Assembly: GCA_963710975.1 (NCBI GenBank)
Contig: CAVQCG010000003.1
Span: 62,001-126,000 of the forward strand
Reading direction: 5' to 3'
Length of the DNA stretch: 64,000 nt
DNA from: JBBQXH01 sp963710975
Lineage (GTDB): Bacteria > Actinomycetota > Thermoleophilia > Gaiellales > Gaiellaceae
Below are positions 25,955-35,363 of the stretch, in pieces; position 1 is the stretch's first letter; every line of letters begins with the position of its first letter. A model generated the notes under the pieces. That model worked only from the letters and a program-made list of their open reading frames with translations. It ran no database searches and had not been told where the DNA came from. The translations under genes and the position numbers were made by a program.

Positions 25955-26600
25955 TTACGCGAAGGGCTGGTCCGCGTCCCCGGCGTAGTCGAAGTCCGTG
26001 GCAAAGCCGCAGCGACCGCGGACTTTCCAGCGTAGTGACCCGTCGTCGACGAGTTGGAGGTCGGTCACCATCTCCGTCCCAGGGTGGTCGTGGCCCGGAA
26101 TGCCGCACGACACCGTGCTGCCCGCGTCGACTGGTCGGAAACCCTCGACTCGCACAAATGTGGCCGGCCCGGAACCGCTCGCGGCCCCGGGTGTGCTCGA
26201 GCTCGATCGCTGCGGGTCGGACGGCGTAGACGAGGTCGATGAGGCGGCCGAAGTTGTCGAAGCTCGTGCCGCCGGCTCTGCCGAGGAAGATGGCCTCGAG
26301 CGCATCCTGCTCGGGAGTCGGGGCGCGTTCGTCGAGATAGAGGGAGACCCGCCATGGCGAGCCGGGCTCGTCGTCGGCGTAGGACCCGGCGAGGACGACT
26401 CCGAAGCCGGAGAGGTCGAGATCGTCGGCATATCCCTCGAGGATCTGCCACGAGAGCGCGAAATCACACGTCTCGTAGGTCGAGCGGCCGCCTTTCACGC
26501 CCCCGACGGCTCGGCAGGGGCAGACCGCCTCGCAGTTGCACGCCTCTACGTACGTTCCGGCGACGCGCCAACTGCTGAGCGGGGTCTCACAGGGTCCTCG
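25955..26600 (-). pseudogene. Broken DUF1326 gene
   Basis: Three pieces of one DUF1326 protein lie in different frames. Upstream of 26498 the minus strand reads GTYVEACNCEAVCPCR, the N-terminal Cys cluster, with no in-frame ATG, GTG or TTG before it. The frame continues through KGGRSTYETCDFALSW and GSYADDEPGSPWRVSLYLDE to about 26165, then jumps to another frame reading VSCGIPGHDHPGTEMVTDLQ and the terminal RCGFATDFDYAGD. A single indel near 26155-26170 accounts for the jump. Lack of a start and the shift suggest decay, although base-call error is possible. An intact distant paralogue lies at 27986. Confidence 0.8.
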
Positions 26601-26732
26601 GACCGGATGCGCGCGCGCGGCTACCGCGATGCCGGACGCGCCGCTTGAAGGGCGGCCCGGAGGAATTGCTGTTTCGCCGCGATTCTGAGCGGTGAGAGCT
26701 TGTCATGGGTTCACCGTAGCGCGCGGTGACGA

Positions 26733-26754
26733 GCCCAACTCGCGTGAGCTGGGC
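26733..26754. terminator. Strong hairpin between the DUF1326 remnant and the DUF2182 gene
   Basis: GCCCAACTC-GCGT-GAGCTGGGC pairs over nine positions with one mismatch and a 4-base loop. It lies beyond the stop of the minus-strand DUF2182 gene, so it may terminate that transcript, although no T-run follows. The rest of 26601-26868 shows no gene. Confidence 0.4.
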
Positions 26755-26868
26755 GGCTGGATGATGAAGGCCTCACGAGGAGCAGCACGGGCTCTGCTCG
26801 AGGGCGGGCTCTGCGGCGAGGGGTGGTGGGGCTTGCTCATCCCCTTTCGCCACGCGGTGTCCGGTCGG

Positions 26869-27813
26869 TCAGGGATTCATCGAGTCATCGTTTGTCGCCG
26901 GGCCCGTATTCATCTGATCCGTCTTCATGGAGCCGTTCTGGCTCCTGTTCATCTCGTCCTCGTTCATCGAGGGGTTTGCTCCGTCGTTCATTCGCATCAT
27001 TCGGGCCGCGGGGCTGTCGGGCTGGGTGAGGCCGGGCACCGCCTTTGGCGCGACGGCCACCCAGATTCCCAGCGCGATTAGCAGTACAGCGATCGGTCGT
27101 GTTAGCCGGTCGCCGTGTGGCAGTACCTTTTCGGCGAAGATGAGCCCGGCGACGGCGGCCATCCAGACGAGGCTCATTACACCCAGGGCGAACAGCACGA
27201 TCATCAGGCCCCAGCAGCAGCCGACGCAGTAGAGGCCATGCTCGATGCCCATCCGGGCGGCTCCGACTCGTCCGTCCCGCCAGCCGTGAAGGATGAAGTG
27301 CAGCGGCCCGCGGCAGTGTCGCAAACACACTTCCTTCAGCGGTGTCAGCTGGTACATGCCAGCTGCCGCGATCGCGACACCAGCGACGAGCGGACCGTGC
27401 GCGCCCCAGGCTAGGAAACCCCAGTCGGCAGCCTTGATCGCACGGAAGATGCCGTACGCGAGCAGACCGTACAACGTCCAGGCCACGAGGTAGCCGGCGA
27501 GGAAGATCCATGGCGGCACATAGGCGTGCCCGCGTTCGGCCCGGCCGCGCGCGACTTTCGCGAAGATGAGCACCATCGGCACGACCGAGGGCAGCATCAT
27601 CGCCGCCATCATCGTCACCCAGATGCCGACATACCAGCCCAAACCCCCGAGGTCAGTGCCTGGGCCCGCGTCCATACCTTCCATGCGCTCGACAGTCACG
27701 ATCCACGTGACCAGCGCTGCGCCGAGAAGCAGCGCCGCCAGTACGACCGGGCCCGGCACGACGCGCCTCAGAAAGCTCTGCTCAGCGCCCTCGTCAACAC
27801 CCGCATCCGCCAT
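26869..27813 (-). CDS. DUF2182 integral membrane protein with Met/Asn-rich tail
   Basis: 314-residue membrane protein of about seven helices. The DUF2182 hallmark MTMMAAMMLPSVVPMVLIF (near residue 68) and YCVGCCWGLMIVLFALGVM (near 200) with a Cys pair are present, along with CLRHCRGPLHF. The last 43 residues are extraordinary: eight Met and five repeats of an x-Met-Asn-x unit with Asp and Ser, a composition seen in soft-metal (Cu+/Ag+) binding tails. ATG 27813 replaces a much longer upstream frame without similarity. Divergent from the DUF1326 gene; the two families are commonly neighbours. Metal handling is inferred from the Met and Cys residues. Confidence 0.85.
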   Translation of the reverse strand: MADAGVDEGAEQSFLRRVVPGPVVLAALLLGAALVTWIVTVERMEGMDAGPGTDLGGLGWYVGIWVTMMAAMMLPSVVPMVLIFAKVARGRAERGHAYVPPWIFLAGYLVAWTLYGLLAYGIFRAIKAADWGFLAWGAHGPLVAGVAIAAAGMYQLTPLKEVCLRHCRGPLHFILHGWRDGRVGAARMGIEHGLYCVGCCWGLMIVLFALGVMSLVWMAAVAGLIFAEKVLPHGDRLTRPIAVLLIALGIWVAVAPKAVPGLTQPDSPAARMMRMNDGANPSMNEDEMNRSQNGSMKTDQMNTGPATNDDSMNP

Positions 27814-27910
27814 GGCTGGGCGACGATACGGCCACGGTTCGTCATTTGCAAGTATGCGCACGAGAGGCCGCACTGAGGCCTCGCCGGATGAGCCGCGAGT
27901 CCCCGAGATC

Positions 27911-27939
27911 TTGACACTTCTGCTACTTGGGCGTAGCGT
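27911..27939 (+). promoter_or_regulatory. Near-consensus promoter of the DUF1326 gene
   Basis: Perfect TTGACA (27911-27916), exact 17-bp spacer and TAGCGT (27934-27939), 46 bp before the GTG start. Confidence 0.65.
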
Positions 27940-27985
27940 CGCGGCGACGGGGTAGGGCGGTGTAGCCAGAGAGGGGAGGGACGCC

Positions 27986-28627
27986 GTGGCTGATGTACAG
28001 GAGTGGCGGCTTACTGGAGATTGGTTCGACGTCTGCAAGTGCACGATTCCGTGTCCCTGCACGTTCGCTCAAGCTCCGAGCGAGGGCGACTGCGAGGGCG
28101 TGCTCGCCTGGCATGTCAACGAGGGTCGCTACGGCGACGTAGTACTCGACGGGCTCAACGTTGTCGCACTCGGCGCCTTCGAGGGGAACATCTGGGCGGG
28201 CGAGGCGAGCGTGGCGCTCGGGATGTTCGTCGACGAGCGTGCAGACGACGCCCAGCGCGACGCATTGCAGATCATCTTCGGTGGACAGGCCGGCGGCTGG
28301 CCTGGTGAGTTCGGGAAGCTCGTCGGCGAGGTTCGCGGGATCGAGTACGTACCAATCGAATTCGAGATCGCGGACGACCTTGCCTACTGGCAGGTGGAGA
28401 TTCCGGGGAGAGTCGACGCGCGCGCCGAGGCTCTGACTGGCCCGACAGCGGCGGCAGGCGCGCGAGTGCAGCTGCACAATTCCCCCGGTGCCGAGGTCGG
28501 TCCCGGACAGATCGCGACGTGGGGCATGGCGACGGCGGATCGCGCCGACGGTTTCGGCTTCAGCTGGGACTGGGCGGGTCGCTCAAGCAAACACTTCCCG
28601 TTCGACTGGAGCGGCCCCGATTCCTGA
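27986..28627 (+). CDS. DUF1326 domain protein
   Basis: 213 residues. The N-terminal Cys cluster CKCTIPCPCTF is the diagnostic start of DUF1326 proteins and probably binds metal; DGLNVVALGAFEGNIWAGE and the C-terminal WDWAGRSSKHFPFDWS are also typical. GTG start preceded by GAGGGGAGGG. Together with the divergent DUF2182 membrane protein it forms a probable metal-related module whose biochemistry is not established. Unlike the broken copy at 25955-26600, this gene has an intact frame and a strong promoter. Confidence 0.85.
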   Translation: MADVQEWRLTGDWFDVCKCTIPCPCTFAQAPSEGDCEGVLAWHVNEGRYGDVVLDGLNVVALGAFEGNIWAGEASVALGMFVDERADDAQRDALQIIFGGQAGGWPGEFGKLVGEVRGIEYVPIEFEIADDLAYWQVEIPGRVDARAEALTGPTAAAGARVQLHNSPGAEVGPGQIATWGMATADRADGFGFSWDWAGRSSKHFPFDWSGPDS

Positions 28628-28720
28628 CTAGGTCTCCTGCGTCGGTGTGTCGGAACCAGTTCTCGCGCGTGGCGAGAGGAGGCGCTCTGCTGGGCAGCAG
28701 GTCGGGCCGAGGCTCCTGCC

Positions 28721-29239
28721 ATGGCGCCTAGCGCGCTCGTTGCTCCGTCCTGTGCGGCCCAGGCGCTGATCCGAGAGTACCGGCGCACGACGACGTCAGA
28801 CGGCGCAGACGGCATGCCGGCTCACGTCACGCTTCTCTGGCCGTTCGTCGATGCCGACGCGATCGAGGAGACCGTGATCGCCCGTGTCGAGGATGCCCTG
28901 CGGCCCTTCGCCCCGCTTGTCTTCTCGCTCGAAGGGCCGGCTCGGTTTCCCGGACCTCCCGGTGTTCTGTACCTCGCGCCCGCCCCAGCCGATCAGCTTG
29001 TCGCGATGACTGCCGAGCTCGTCCGCTCGTTTCCTGCGTACCCGCCCTATGGCGGGCGCCACGCCGATGTGATTCCGCATGTGACGGTGGCTGAGAGCAA
29101 CGACCCGAGCCTGCTTGACCGGATCGCAAGTGACCTCGCCCCCGCGTTGCCCGTCACGGAGACGGTCGACGAGGTCTGGCTGATGAGCCACGAGTTCTCA
29201 TGCGGGTGGCGCCTCGTTCGCCGATTCGGGCTCGACTGA
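28721..29239 (+). CDS. 2H phosphoesterase / 2'-5' RNA ligase family protein
   Basis: 172 residues with the two HxT/S motifs that define 2H phosphoesterases: HVTLLWPF near residue 35 and HVTVAES near residue 123. Members open 2',3'-cyclic phosphates or act on 2'-5' linkages in RNA or nucleotides. The N-terminal residues before the first motif are short. ATG 28721; the ribosome site is weak. It stands alone between DUF1326 and a divergent binding-protein gene. Confidence 0.85.
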   Translation: MAPSALVAPSCAAQALIREYRRTTTSDGADGMPAHVTLLWPFVDADAIEETVIARVEDALRPFAPLVFSLEGPARFPGPPGVLYLAPAPADQLVAMTAELVRSFPAYPPYGGRHADVIPHVTVAESNDPSLLDRIASDLAPALPVTETVDEVWLMSHEFSCGWRLVRRFGLD

Positions 29240-29287
29240 GACGCAGCTGGGGCTAGCTCCGGGCCAGCTCGTGAAGCGGCAATCCGA

Positions 29288-30586
29288 TTAGCCTGGACAG
29301 CTCGCTCGTTCGACAAGGGTTCCGCTGCCCTGGCGTGGCGCGAGGAAGCTCCAGGTGCGAAGCCATTCGTAGCCCGAGGTCGCGGGGCAAACGGAGAAGA
29401 AATCGTAGCTTCCGAAGGCGCGGTCTCCGGCAGCGTTCAGCTCGATCCGCCCGCTCATTCCAACGTACCCGTTGGCGTGTGCGATGAAGCTCTGCCGCAG
29501 GCGTGCTTTCGACCCCGTCGGGCCCGTGGCCACGATCGCGTCGACGCCGACGCGAAGGGCGTCATACGCAGCCAGCGTGAACGCGTCAGTCTCGCGGCCG
29601 AGCCGACGCTCGATCCGGGCCCGCAAGTGAGCGGAGCGCAGTTCGGCGGCCTTGTCGAGCCCGAGGGTCGGATTCGGGTACCCGGCCTTGGCCGCGAATG
29701 CGGCAGCCGCCTCGTCCGCGATCAAGGCGGGCGTCAGCGCGACGCCGTCGCTCCCGTACCAGCGCACCGACGCCAGAACAGGATCATCTGCAGCGAGCGC
29801 GAGAAGCTCGACGACCTCGTCGAACCCGGCCAGGTAGACGCCTGTCTTATCGGCCCCGTTTGCTGCGACAGCCGCTGCCACCTGCTCGGAGAGCGACGCG
29901 ACGGCGGCCGGGAAATCAGGAGCATCGCTCGCGTAGGAGACACCGTCGGAGACGGTGCCGCCCTCGCCGCTCACCGCCGGGCGGATCGAGCTCGCAAGCC
30001 CGGCATTGCCGGCGTCGTCACGCCAGATCGGAACGACCGCGCTCACCCCGTCGTGGGCAATCAACGCCGCAGCGGCACGAGTCTCGTCCACGTCGTCAGG
30101 AACGAAGCGAAAGACCCAGTCACGAAGAGCCAGCGAGTGCGCCGTCGATCCCTGACTGACGAGAAGGACCTTCAACCGATCAGAGACCGGCCGAGCAGCC
30201 GCGACCTCAGAGCTTCCCTCCGGACCGATAATGACGCGCACACCGGCCGCGGCAAGGCGCCGGACAGCCCGAGCGGCCTCCTCTGGGCTTCCACCGGCGT
30301 CGCTGATCCGCAGCACGACGCGATAGGCAAGCCCACGGCGGCGAAGCTCCGCGTTCGCGTCAGAAACGGCCAACTTCAGGGCAACGCGGCTGGAGCGCCC
30401 CAACGAAGTCCAGCCCGCAGAAAGGTCGAGGACCGCGCCAATCGTGATTACCCGCGTCATCGATTCCGTCGAAGCAACACGCGCCTCGACAGAACCGGTC
30501 ATACCCACAAGAAGCGCAGCCAGAGCCCCCGTCAACGCCGAGACGAGGACACAGAGTCGCACACGTGATCGAGACGCGCTGGGCAT
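29288..30586 (-). CDS. Periplasmic-binding (type 1) ABC substrate-binding protein
   Basis: 432-residue exported protein. Signal peptide LCVLVSALTGALAALLVGM with cleavage near Ala35; then the Leu/Ile/Val-binding fold: IGAVLDLSAGWTSLGRSS, RVIIGPEGSSEVAAARPVS and SQGSTAHSLALRDWVFRFVP near residue 147. The ligand is probably an amino acid, amide or urea-type compound. No permease or ATPase genes adjoin it, so it is orphaned here. Divergent from the second hyuAB pair, with 58 bp between. Confidence 0.85.
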   Translation of the reverse strand: MPSASRSRVRLCVLVSALTGALAALLVGMTGSVEARVASTESMTRVITIGAVLDLSAGWTSLGRSSRVALKLAVSDANAELRRRGLAYRVVLRISDAGGSPEEAARAVRRLAAAGVRVIIGPEGSSEVAAARPVSDRLKVLLVSQGSTAHSLALRDWVFRFVPDDVDETRAAAALIAHDGVSAVVPIWRDDAGNAGLASSIRPAVSGEGGTVSDGVSYASDAPDFPAAVASLSEQVAAAVAANGADKTGVYLAGFDEVVELLALAADDPVLASVRWYGSDGVALTPALIADEAAAAFAAKAGYPNPTLGLDKAAELRSAHLRARIERRLGRETDAFTLAAYDALRVGVDAIVATGPTGSKARLRQSFIAHANGYVGMSGRIELNAAGDRAFGSYDFFSVCPATSGYEWLRTWSFLAPRQGSGTLVERASCPG

Positions 30587-30644
30587 GGCTCAAGATCCTA
30601 GCGTTGATGAGGAAGGCGCACCGCGGGCGAGTTATCAGGGATGA

Positions 30645-32711
30645 TTGCCGCCGGTCGGTTCGATCGAAGGAGGATCTCTGGCGAACGTACGGGTAGCTGT
30701 CGACGTAGGCGGTACGTTCACCGACATCTGCGTCATGGACGAGGCGAGCGGGACCGTCGAGGTCTCGAAGGTCCCGTCGACCGCCGACCCGATCGACGGC
30801 GTCTTGGCCGGGGTGAAGGAGGCCGGCGTCGAGCTCCGGGACGTCGTCCTCTTCTGCCACGGGACGACCGTGGCGACGAACGCGCTGCTCACTCGGCGGC
30901 TCCCGCCGGCCGCGATGGTGACGACGCTGGGGTTCCGCGACGTGCTCGAGATCCGGCGTGGCACGAAGGACGATCTCTGGGATGCGTACAAGGATGTCGC
31001 GCCGCCGTACATCCGCCGCCGCGACCGTTTCGAGGTGAGCGAGCGGATCGACTATGCCGGCCGCGTCGTGACAGACCTCGACGAGCCGGCGGCGCGCCGC
31101 GTGGCCTCAGTTCTACGCAAGCGTGGCGTTCAGACCGTTGCCGTCTGTTTCATCAACGCCTACGCGAACCCGGCGCACGAGCTGCGGATGCGGGAGATCC
31201 TCGAGGAGGAGCTTCCGGGAATCGCGGTTTCGACGTCGGCCGAGGTCCTGCCGGAGATCTTCGAGCACGAGCGCTTCTCGACGACCGTCGCGAATGCGGT
31301 GCTCGCGCCGCTCGTCGGCGGGTATGTGGAGCGCCTCGGCGACCGGCTCGGGGAGGGCGGCTACGAGGGCGACCTCCTGCTCCTCCACTCGGGCGGCGGG
31401 GTCATGACGCCGCACGCGGCGAAGCAGTTCGCCGTGCGCCTGGCGGCCTCCGGCATCGCCGCGGGCGCGATCGCGAGCCGCCACCTCGCAGGCCTCTGCG
31501 GCTACGAGAACGCGATCGGCCTCGACATGGGAGGGACGAGCACCGACATCTCGCTCGTCTACGGCGGTCAGGAGCGAATGACGAAGGAGTGGTTCGTCGA
31601 GTACGGCTATCCGATCTGCTTCCCGTCGATCGAGGTGCTCACAATCGGCGCCGGCGGTGGGTCACTGGCCTGGATCGACGAGGGTGGCTCGCTCCGAAAC
31701 GGTCCGCAGTCGGCCGGCGCCGACCCCGGGCCTGCCTGCTACGGCCGCGGGAACGAGCAGCCGACGAACACGGACGCCAACCTCGTCCTCGGGCGGCTCG
31801 GCGAGGAGTTGATCGGCGGCGCCATGCGGCTCGACCGCGAGGCCGCGGAGAGGGCCATCCTCGCCGAGGTCGGCCAGCCGCTCGGTCTCGGCCTGGACGA
31901 GGCTGCGAACGCTGTCGTCCAGGTGGCGAACGCGAATATGGCTGACGCCGTACGGCTGATCTCGATCCGGCGCGGCTACGACCCGCGCGAGTTCGCGCTC
32001 GTCGTCTTCGGCGGAGCGGGGCCGCTGCACGGCGCGGCGCTCGCGAAAGAGCTCTCGATCCCGACAGTCCTCGTGCCGCCGAACCCAGGCATCACCTCGG
32101 CGCTCGGCTGCCTCCTCGTCGACGTGCGCCACGACCTCTCGACGATGTTCCTGAGCCGGGTCGACGGCGTCGACGCGGTGGCGGTCGAGGCCCAGTTCGC
32201 GATCCTGGAGACCGAGGCTCGCGAGCGCCTCGAGGCCGAGAACGTGCCCCCCGCGCAGATGCACCTGCAGCGGACGATCGACATGCGCTACCTGGGCCAG
32301 TGGCGCTCGCTGTCGATCCCCGTGGACTCGCCACTCGACATCGCCGCCGCCGTGGCGAGGTTTCACGCCGAGCACGAGCGCGAGTACAACTACCGACGGG
32401 ACGGCGCGGCAGTCGAGGTGTACCGTCTCGGCGTGCAGGCCGTGGGCGTGACGCCCAAGCCGGAGCTCGCCCGGCACCCGCTCGATGGCACGGTGCCCGC
32501 GCCGCGGGCTACACGGCCGGTTCGCTTCGACGACGGCTCGACACACGAGACGCCCGTCTACCAGCGCAGCGAGATCCCGGCAGGTGCGACTCTCGACGGC
32601 CCAGCAGTCGTCGACCAGTTCGACTCGACAGTCGTCGTTCCGCCGGGCTGGCGGGCCGAGATAGACGAGTGGCGCAACATCAGGATGCACGACACGGAGG
32701 TCGCGCGATGA
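30645..32711 (+). CDS. hyuA: Hydantoinase A-type ATPase subunit (second copy)
   Basis: About 688 residues. Phosphate loop VAVDVGGTFTDICVMDE near the N-terminus, FCHGTTVATNALL, DMGGTSTDISLVYGG and GGAGPLHGAALAKEL, all hydantoinase A hallmarks. The start is unclear: TTG at 30645 begins the frame, but an AAGGAGG site at 30667-30673 suggests initiation at the CTG at 30678, just before the first conserved residues. Coupled to hyuB by an ATGA overlap. Without a third small subunit gene, unlike the set at 1460-5886. An ATP-dependent hydantoin- or N-methylhydantoin-opening enzyme is a reasonable guess. Confidence 0.9.
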   Translation: MPPVGSIEGGSLANVRVAVDVGGTFTDICVMDEASGTVEVSKVPSTADPIDGVLAGVKEAGVELRDVVLFCHGTTVATNALLTRRLPPAAMVTTLGFRDVLEIRRGTKDDLWDAYKDVAPPYIRRRDRFEVSERIDYAGRVVTDLDEPAARRVASVLRKRGVQTVAVCFINAYANPAHELRMREILEEELPGIAVSTSAEVLPEIFEHERFSTTVANAVLAPLVGGYVERLGDRLGEGGYEGDLLLLHSGGGVMTPHAAKQFAVRLAASGIAAGAIASRHLAGLCGYENAIGLDMGGTSTDISLVYGGQERMTKEWFVEYGYPICFPSIEVLTIGAGGGSLAWIDEGGSLRNGPQSAGADPGPACYGRGNEQPTNTDANLVLGRLGEELIGGAMRLDREAAERAILAEVGQPLGLGLDEAANAVVQVANANMADAVRLISIRRGYDPREFALVVFGGAGPLHGAALAKELSIPTVLVPPNPGITSALGCLLVDVRHDLSTMFLSRVDGVDAVAVEAQFAILETEARERLEAENVPPAQMHLQRTIDMRYLGQWRSLSIPVDSPLDIAAAVARFHAEHEREYNYRRDGAAVEVYRLGVQAVGVTPKPELARHPLDGTVPAPRATRPVRFDDGSTHETPVYQRSEIPAGATLDGPAVVDQFDSTVVVPPGWRAEIDEWRNIRMHDTEVAR

Positions 32712-34696
32712 GGAGCGAGCGCGCGTACACGCTCGATCCGGTCACCTTCGAGGTCCTCAAGAACGCATTCGTCACGACCGTCGACCAGATGGCGGAGCAG
32801 ATCCTCCGCACGTGCCACTCGTTCGTGATCTATGCGCGGGACTTCTCGTCGGCCCTCTGCGATGCGCAGGGGGACACGATCATGCAGGGGAGCCAGGACA
32901 TCGCGGTTCACGTCGGGACGCTCCACACGACCGCGAAGTCGATCATCGAGGCGTTCGCGGGCGAGATGCGCCCCGGAGACGTCTATGCGATGAACGATCC
33001 CTACCTCGGCGGCACGCATTTCAACGACGTGCGCATCGTGCGGCCCATCTTCCATGACGGGGAGGTGATCGCCTTCGCGCTCTCGAACGGGCACTGGGCC
33101 GACGTGGGCGGGAGCGTGCCCGGATCCTTCGACGTCCGGGCGAAGGAACATTTCGCCGAGGGCTTGCGCATCCCGCCCGTGCGCATCTGGGACGAGGGGC
33201 GCTACCGGGACGACGTGGTCAGGATGATCGTGTCGAACACGCGGGCGCCGAGCGACGCGGAGGGCGATCTCCACGCACAGAACGAAGCCACAGGCGTGGC
33301 CGAGCGGGAGATCCTCCGTCTGATCGAGAAGTACGGCCGCGAGACCGTGATGACGGCGTTCGTCGAGGTCCAGGACTACGTCGAGCGCCTGACCAGGAAC
33401 CGGGTCGCGGAGCTTCCCGACGGCAGCTGGGAGACCGAGGACTACATGGACTACGACCCGTCTGCCGGCGAGGGCATGATCCCGATCAAGGTCAGGCTCA
33501 CGATCGAAGGCGACCAGATCCACTACGACCTGACCGGGTCGCACCCAGTCGTCGGGTCGTTCCTGAACTCGTGCTACGGGACGACCTTCTCCGGTGTGGT
33601 CGCGGGGACGAAGACGTTCTTCCCCGACGTACCACTGAACTCGGGCTTCTACCGAGTCATCAACGTGGATCTCGGGCCCGAGGGCACCGTCGTCAACGCG
33701 GTCTGGCCCACCGCCGTCACCGGCTTCTGCTCCGGCCCCTACGAGAAGATCATGAACGCGATCTTCGAGCTATGGTCGGGGATCATCCCGGAGCGGGCTC
33801 TCGCCTGCTCCTTCAACCTCGAGTACCTCCTGGTCGGCGGGCGCGACGCGCGACAGGCCGAGAAGCCGATCTTCATGTGGTACGACTGGATGGTCGGAGG
33901 CTGGGGCGGTCGCAACGGCCGGGATGGCTCGAACGGGACAGCGCCGGTCTTCGGCGTCGGCCTGGCGGTACAGCCGCTCGAGGGCCAGGAGCGGCTCTCC
34001 CCGGTGCTCACCACGGGCCATGCGCTCGTCACCGACTCGGGGGGGCCGGGACGCTATCGGGGTGGCGTGGGAGTCGAGAAGGGCGGGACGCTCACCGAGG
34101 CGGAGAGCACCGTCATGTCGTACCTCTGCGACCGGGCCCGGTCGATCACCTGGGGCCTCGAGGGTGGCCTGCCCTCGAACCCGCACGGCGTGTGGCTCAA
34201 CAAAGGCACCGAGGGCGAGCGCTTCCTGGGAGCGGTCTTTGCTGACGTCCCGGTCCAGAAGGGCGACTCGTTCACCCGGCCGTCCGCGGGCGGAGGCGGC
34301 TTTGGCGATCCGCTCGAGCGCGATCCGGAGGCGGTCAAGGAGGACCTGGCCGACGGCTACGTGTCCATCGAGCGGGCTCTCAAGGACTACGGTGTCGTCC
34401 TGCGCGAGATCGACGCGGAGCTGTCCATGTACGAGCTCGACCTCGACGCGACCGGGAGGGAGCGGGCGCGGATCCGCGCCCAGCGGTGGGAATGGCTCGA
34501 GGAGGATCCGGAGACGGTCGCCGAGCGCTTCCGGTCGGGTGAGCTCGACACGCTCGACGTCATTCGTCAGTACGGCGTCATCGTGGACTGGGGCACCGGT
34601 GAGCTGTTTTCCGAGACGACGAGGACATTCCGCGCGATGCTCCGTCGGCGTTCCGCCGCCCACTGGCCCCCGACCGGGGTGGGCGTGTCGGCGTGA
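32708..34696 (+). CDS. hyuB: Hydantoinase B-type subunit (second copy)
   Basis: 662 residues beginning MRSERAYTLDPVTFEVLKNA. Family motifs: GDVYAMNDPYLGGTHFNDVR near residue 90, NGHWADVGGSVPGSF near 120, DSGGPGRYRGGVGVE near 440 and the terminal GGGGFGDPLERDPE near 533. ATG 32708 overlaps the hyuA stop; an upstream extension of this frame is antisense-like shadow inside hyuA. Sequence is clearly diverged from the HyuB at 1755-3734, so the two pairs probably act on different substrates. Confidence 0.92.
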   Translation: MRSERAYTLDPVTFEVLKNAFVTTVDQMAEQILRTCHSFVIYARDFSSALCDAQGDTIMQGSQDIAVHVGTLHTTAKSIIEAFAGEMRPGDVYAMNDPYLGGTHFNDVRIVRPIFHDGEVIAFALSNGHWADVGGSVPGSFDVRAKEHFAEGLRIPPVRIWDEGRYRDDVVRMIVSNTRAPSDAEGDLHAQNEATGVAEREILRLIEKYGRETVMTAFVEVQDYVERLTRNRVAELPDGSWETEDYMDYDPSAGEGMIPIKVRLTIEGDQIHYDLTGSHPVVGSFLNSCYGTTFSGVVAGTKTFFPDVPLNSGFYRVINVDLGPEGTVVNAVWPTAVTGFCSGPYEKIMNAIFELWSGIIPERALACSFNLEYLLVGGRDARQAEKPIFMWYDWMVGGWGGRNGRDGSNGTAPVFGVGLAVQPLEGQERLSPVLTTGHALVTDSGGPGRYRGGVGVEKGGTLTEAESTVMSYLCDRARSITWGLEGGLPSNPHGVWLNKGTEGERFLGAVFADVPVQKGDSFTRPSAGGGGFGDPLERDPEAVKEDLADGYVSIERALKDYGVVLREIDAELSMYELDLDATGRERARIRAQRWEWLEEDPETVAERFRSGELDTLDVIRQYGVIVDWGTGELFSETTRTFRAMLRRRSAAHWPPTGVGVSA

Positions 34697-34715
34697 GCGC
34701 CTCGCCTGCCTCGGT

Positions 34716-35363
34716 CTACGACTTGTACTGAACCTGGACGAGAAGGTTGCAGCTCGCGCTGTCTGTCGCGTTGCGGAACGGCCCTCCGCGCCCGAGCGGC
34801 GGGCTGTAGAGGAGCGTTCCGCTTCCCCCGCTGCAGTAGAGCGTTCCCGTGGTTGCCGTCCTGATTGCGATGAGGTCGCCCCGGTTCACGTGGACGTTCA
34901 CCGAGAAGGTCTGGATGATGTAGTCGTCACCGTCGTCACCGCCGCAGACGGTGTTGTCGTCGTCGTCTACCTGACGCGGATCGGCCTGGTACGAGATGAT
35001 CGGACCGTTCCGGACGACGCGTGCCTGCCGCGAAGAGCCCTTGACCCTGGCGAACTGAAGCCGGAAGTTGCCGGCGACGCAGGAGACGAGGCGAACCTTG
35101 CCGATCGTGCCGGTCTTGGGCGCTTTCTCGTGGCCGCCGTTGTGATATGCCTGAACCGAGACCCAGGTGCAGACGCCGCCGCTCGGGATCCCGCTGTTCT
35201 GGTCGCAGCTCTGGCCGCCTTCCGCGTTCGAGGGCTGGCTCGAGGTGGTCAGGTTGGCACCGAATCGCACCGGCGCTGCTGCGCTCGCGCCTACGGACTG
35301 GGCGACGACGAGCAGGGCGGCGACGAGAAGTCCGAAGGCTCCGATCCACCGTGCAGTCCGCAT
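34716..35363 (-). CDS. Secreted protein of unknown function
   Basis: 215 residues with a clear signal peptide (WIGAFGLLVAALLVVAQSVG, cleavage near Ala28-Ala30). The mature part is Ser/Thr/Gly rich with four to six cysteines (for example SCDQNSG, VSCVAGN, TVCGGDDGDD, LYCSGGSG), consistent with disulfides, and beta-strand-like repeats. Asp-rich VDDDDNT could bind calcium. I do not recognise a family. Convergent with hyuB, 19 bp apart. Confidence 0.65.
   Translation of the reverse strand: MRTARWIGAFGLLVAALLVVAQSVGASAAAPVRFGANLTTSSQPSNAEGGQSCDQNSGIPSGGVCTWVSVQAYHNGGHEKAPKTGTIGKVRLVSCVAGNFRLQFARVKGSSRQARVVRNGPIISYQADPRQVDDDDNTVCGGDDGDDYIIQTFSVNVHVNRGDLIAIRTATTGTLYCSGGSGTLLYSPPLGRGGPFRNATDSASCNLLVQVQYKS

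Noticed and set aside
32300..32707. Extension of the second hyuB upstream of 32708
   Set aside because: It is the out-of-frame end of hyuA; the ATGA overlap fixes the start at 32708.
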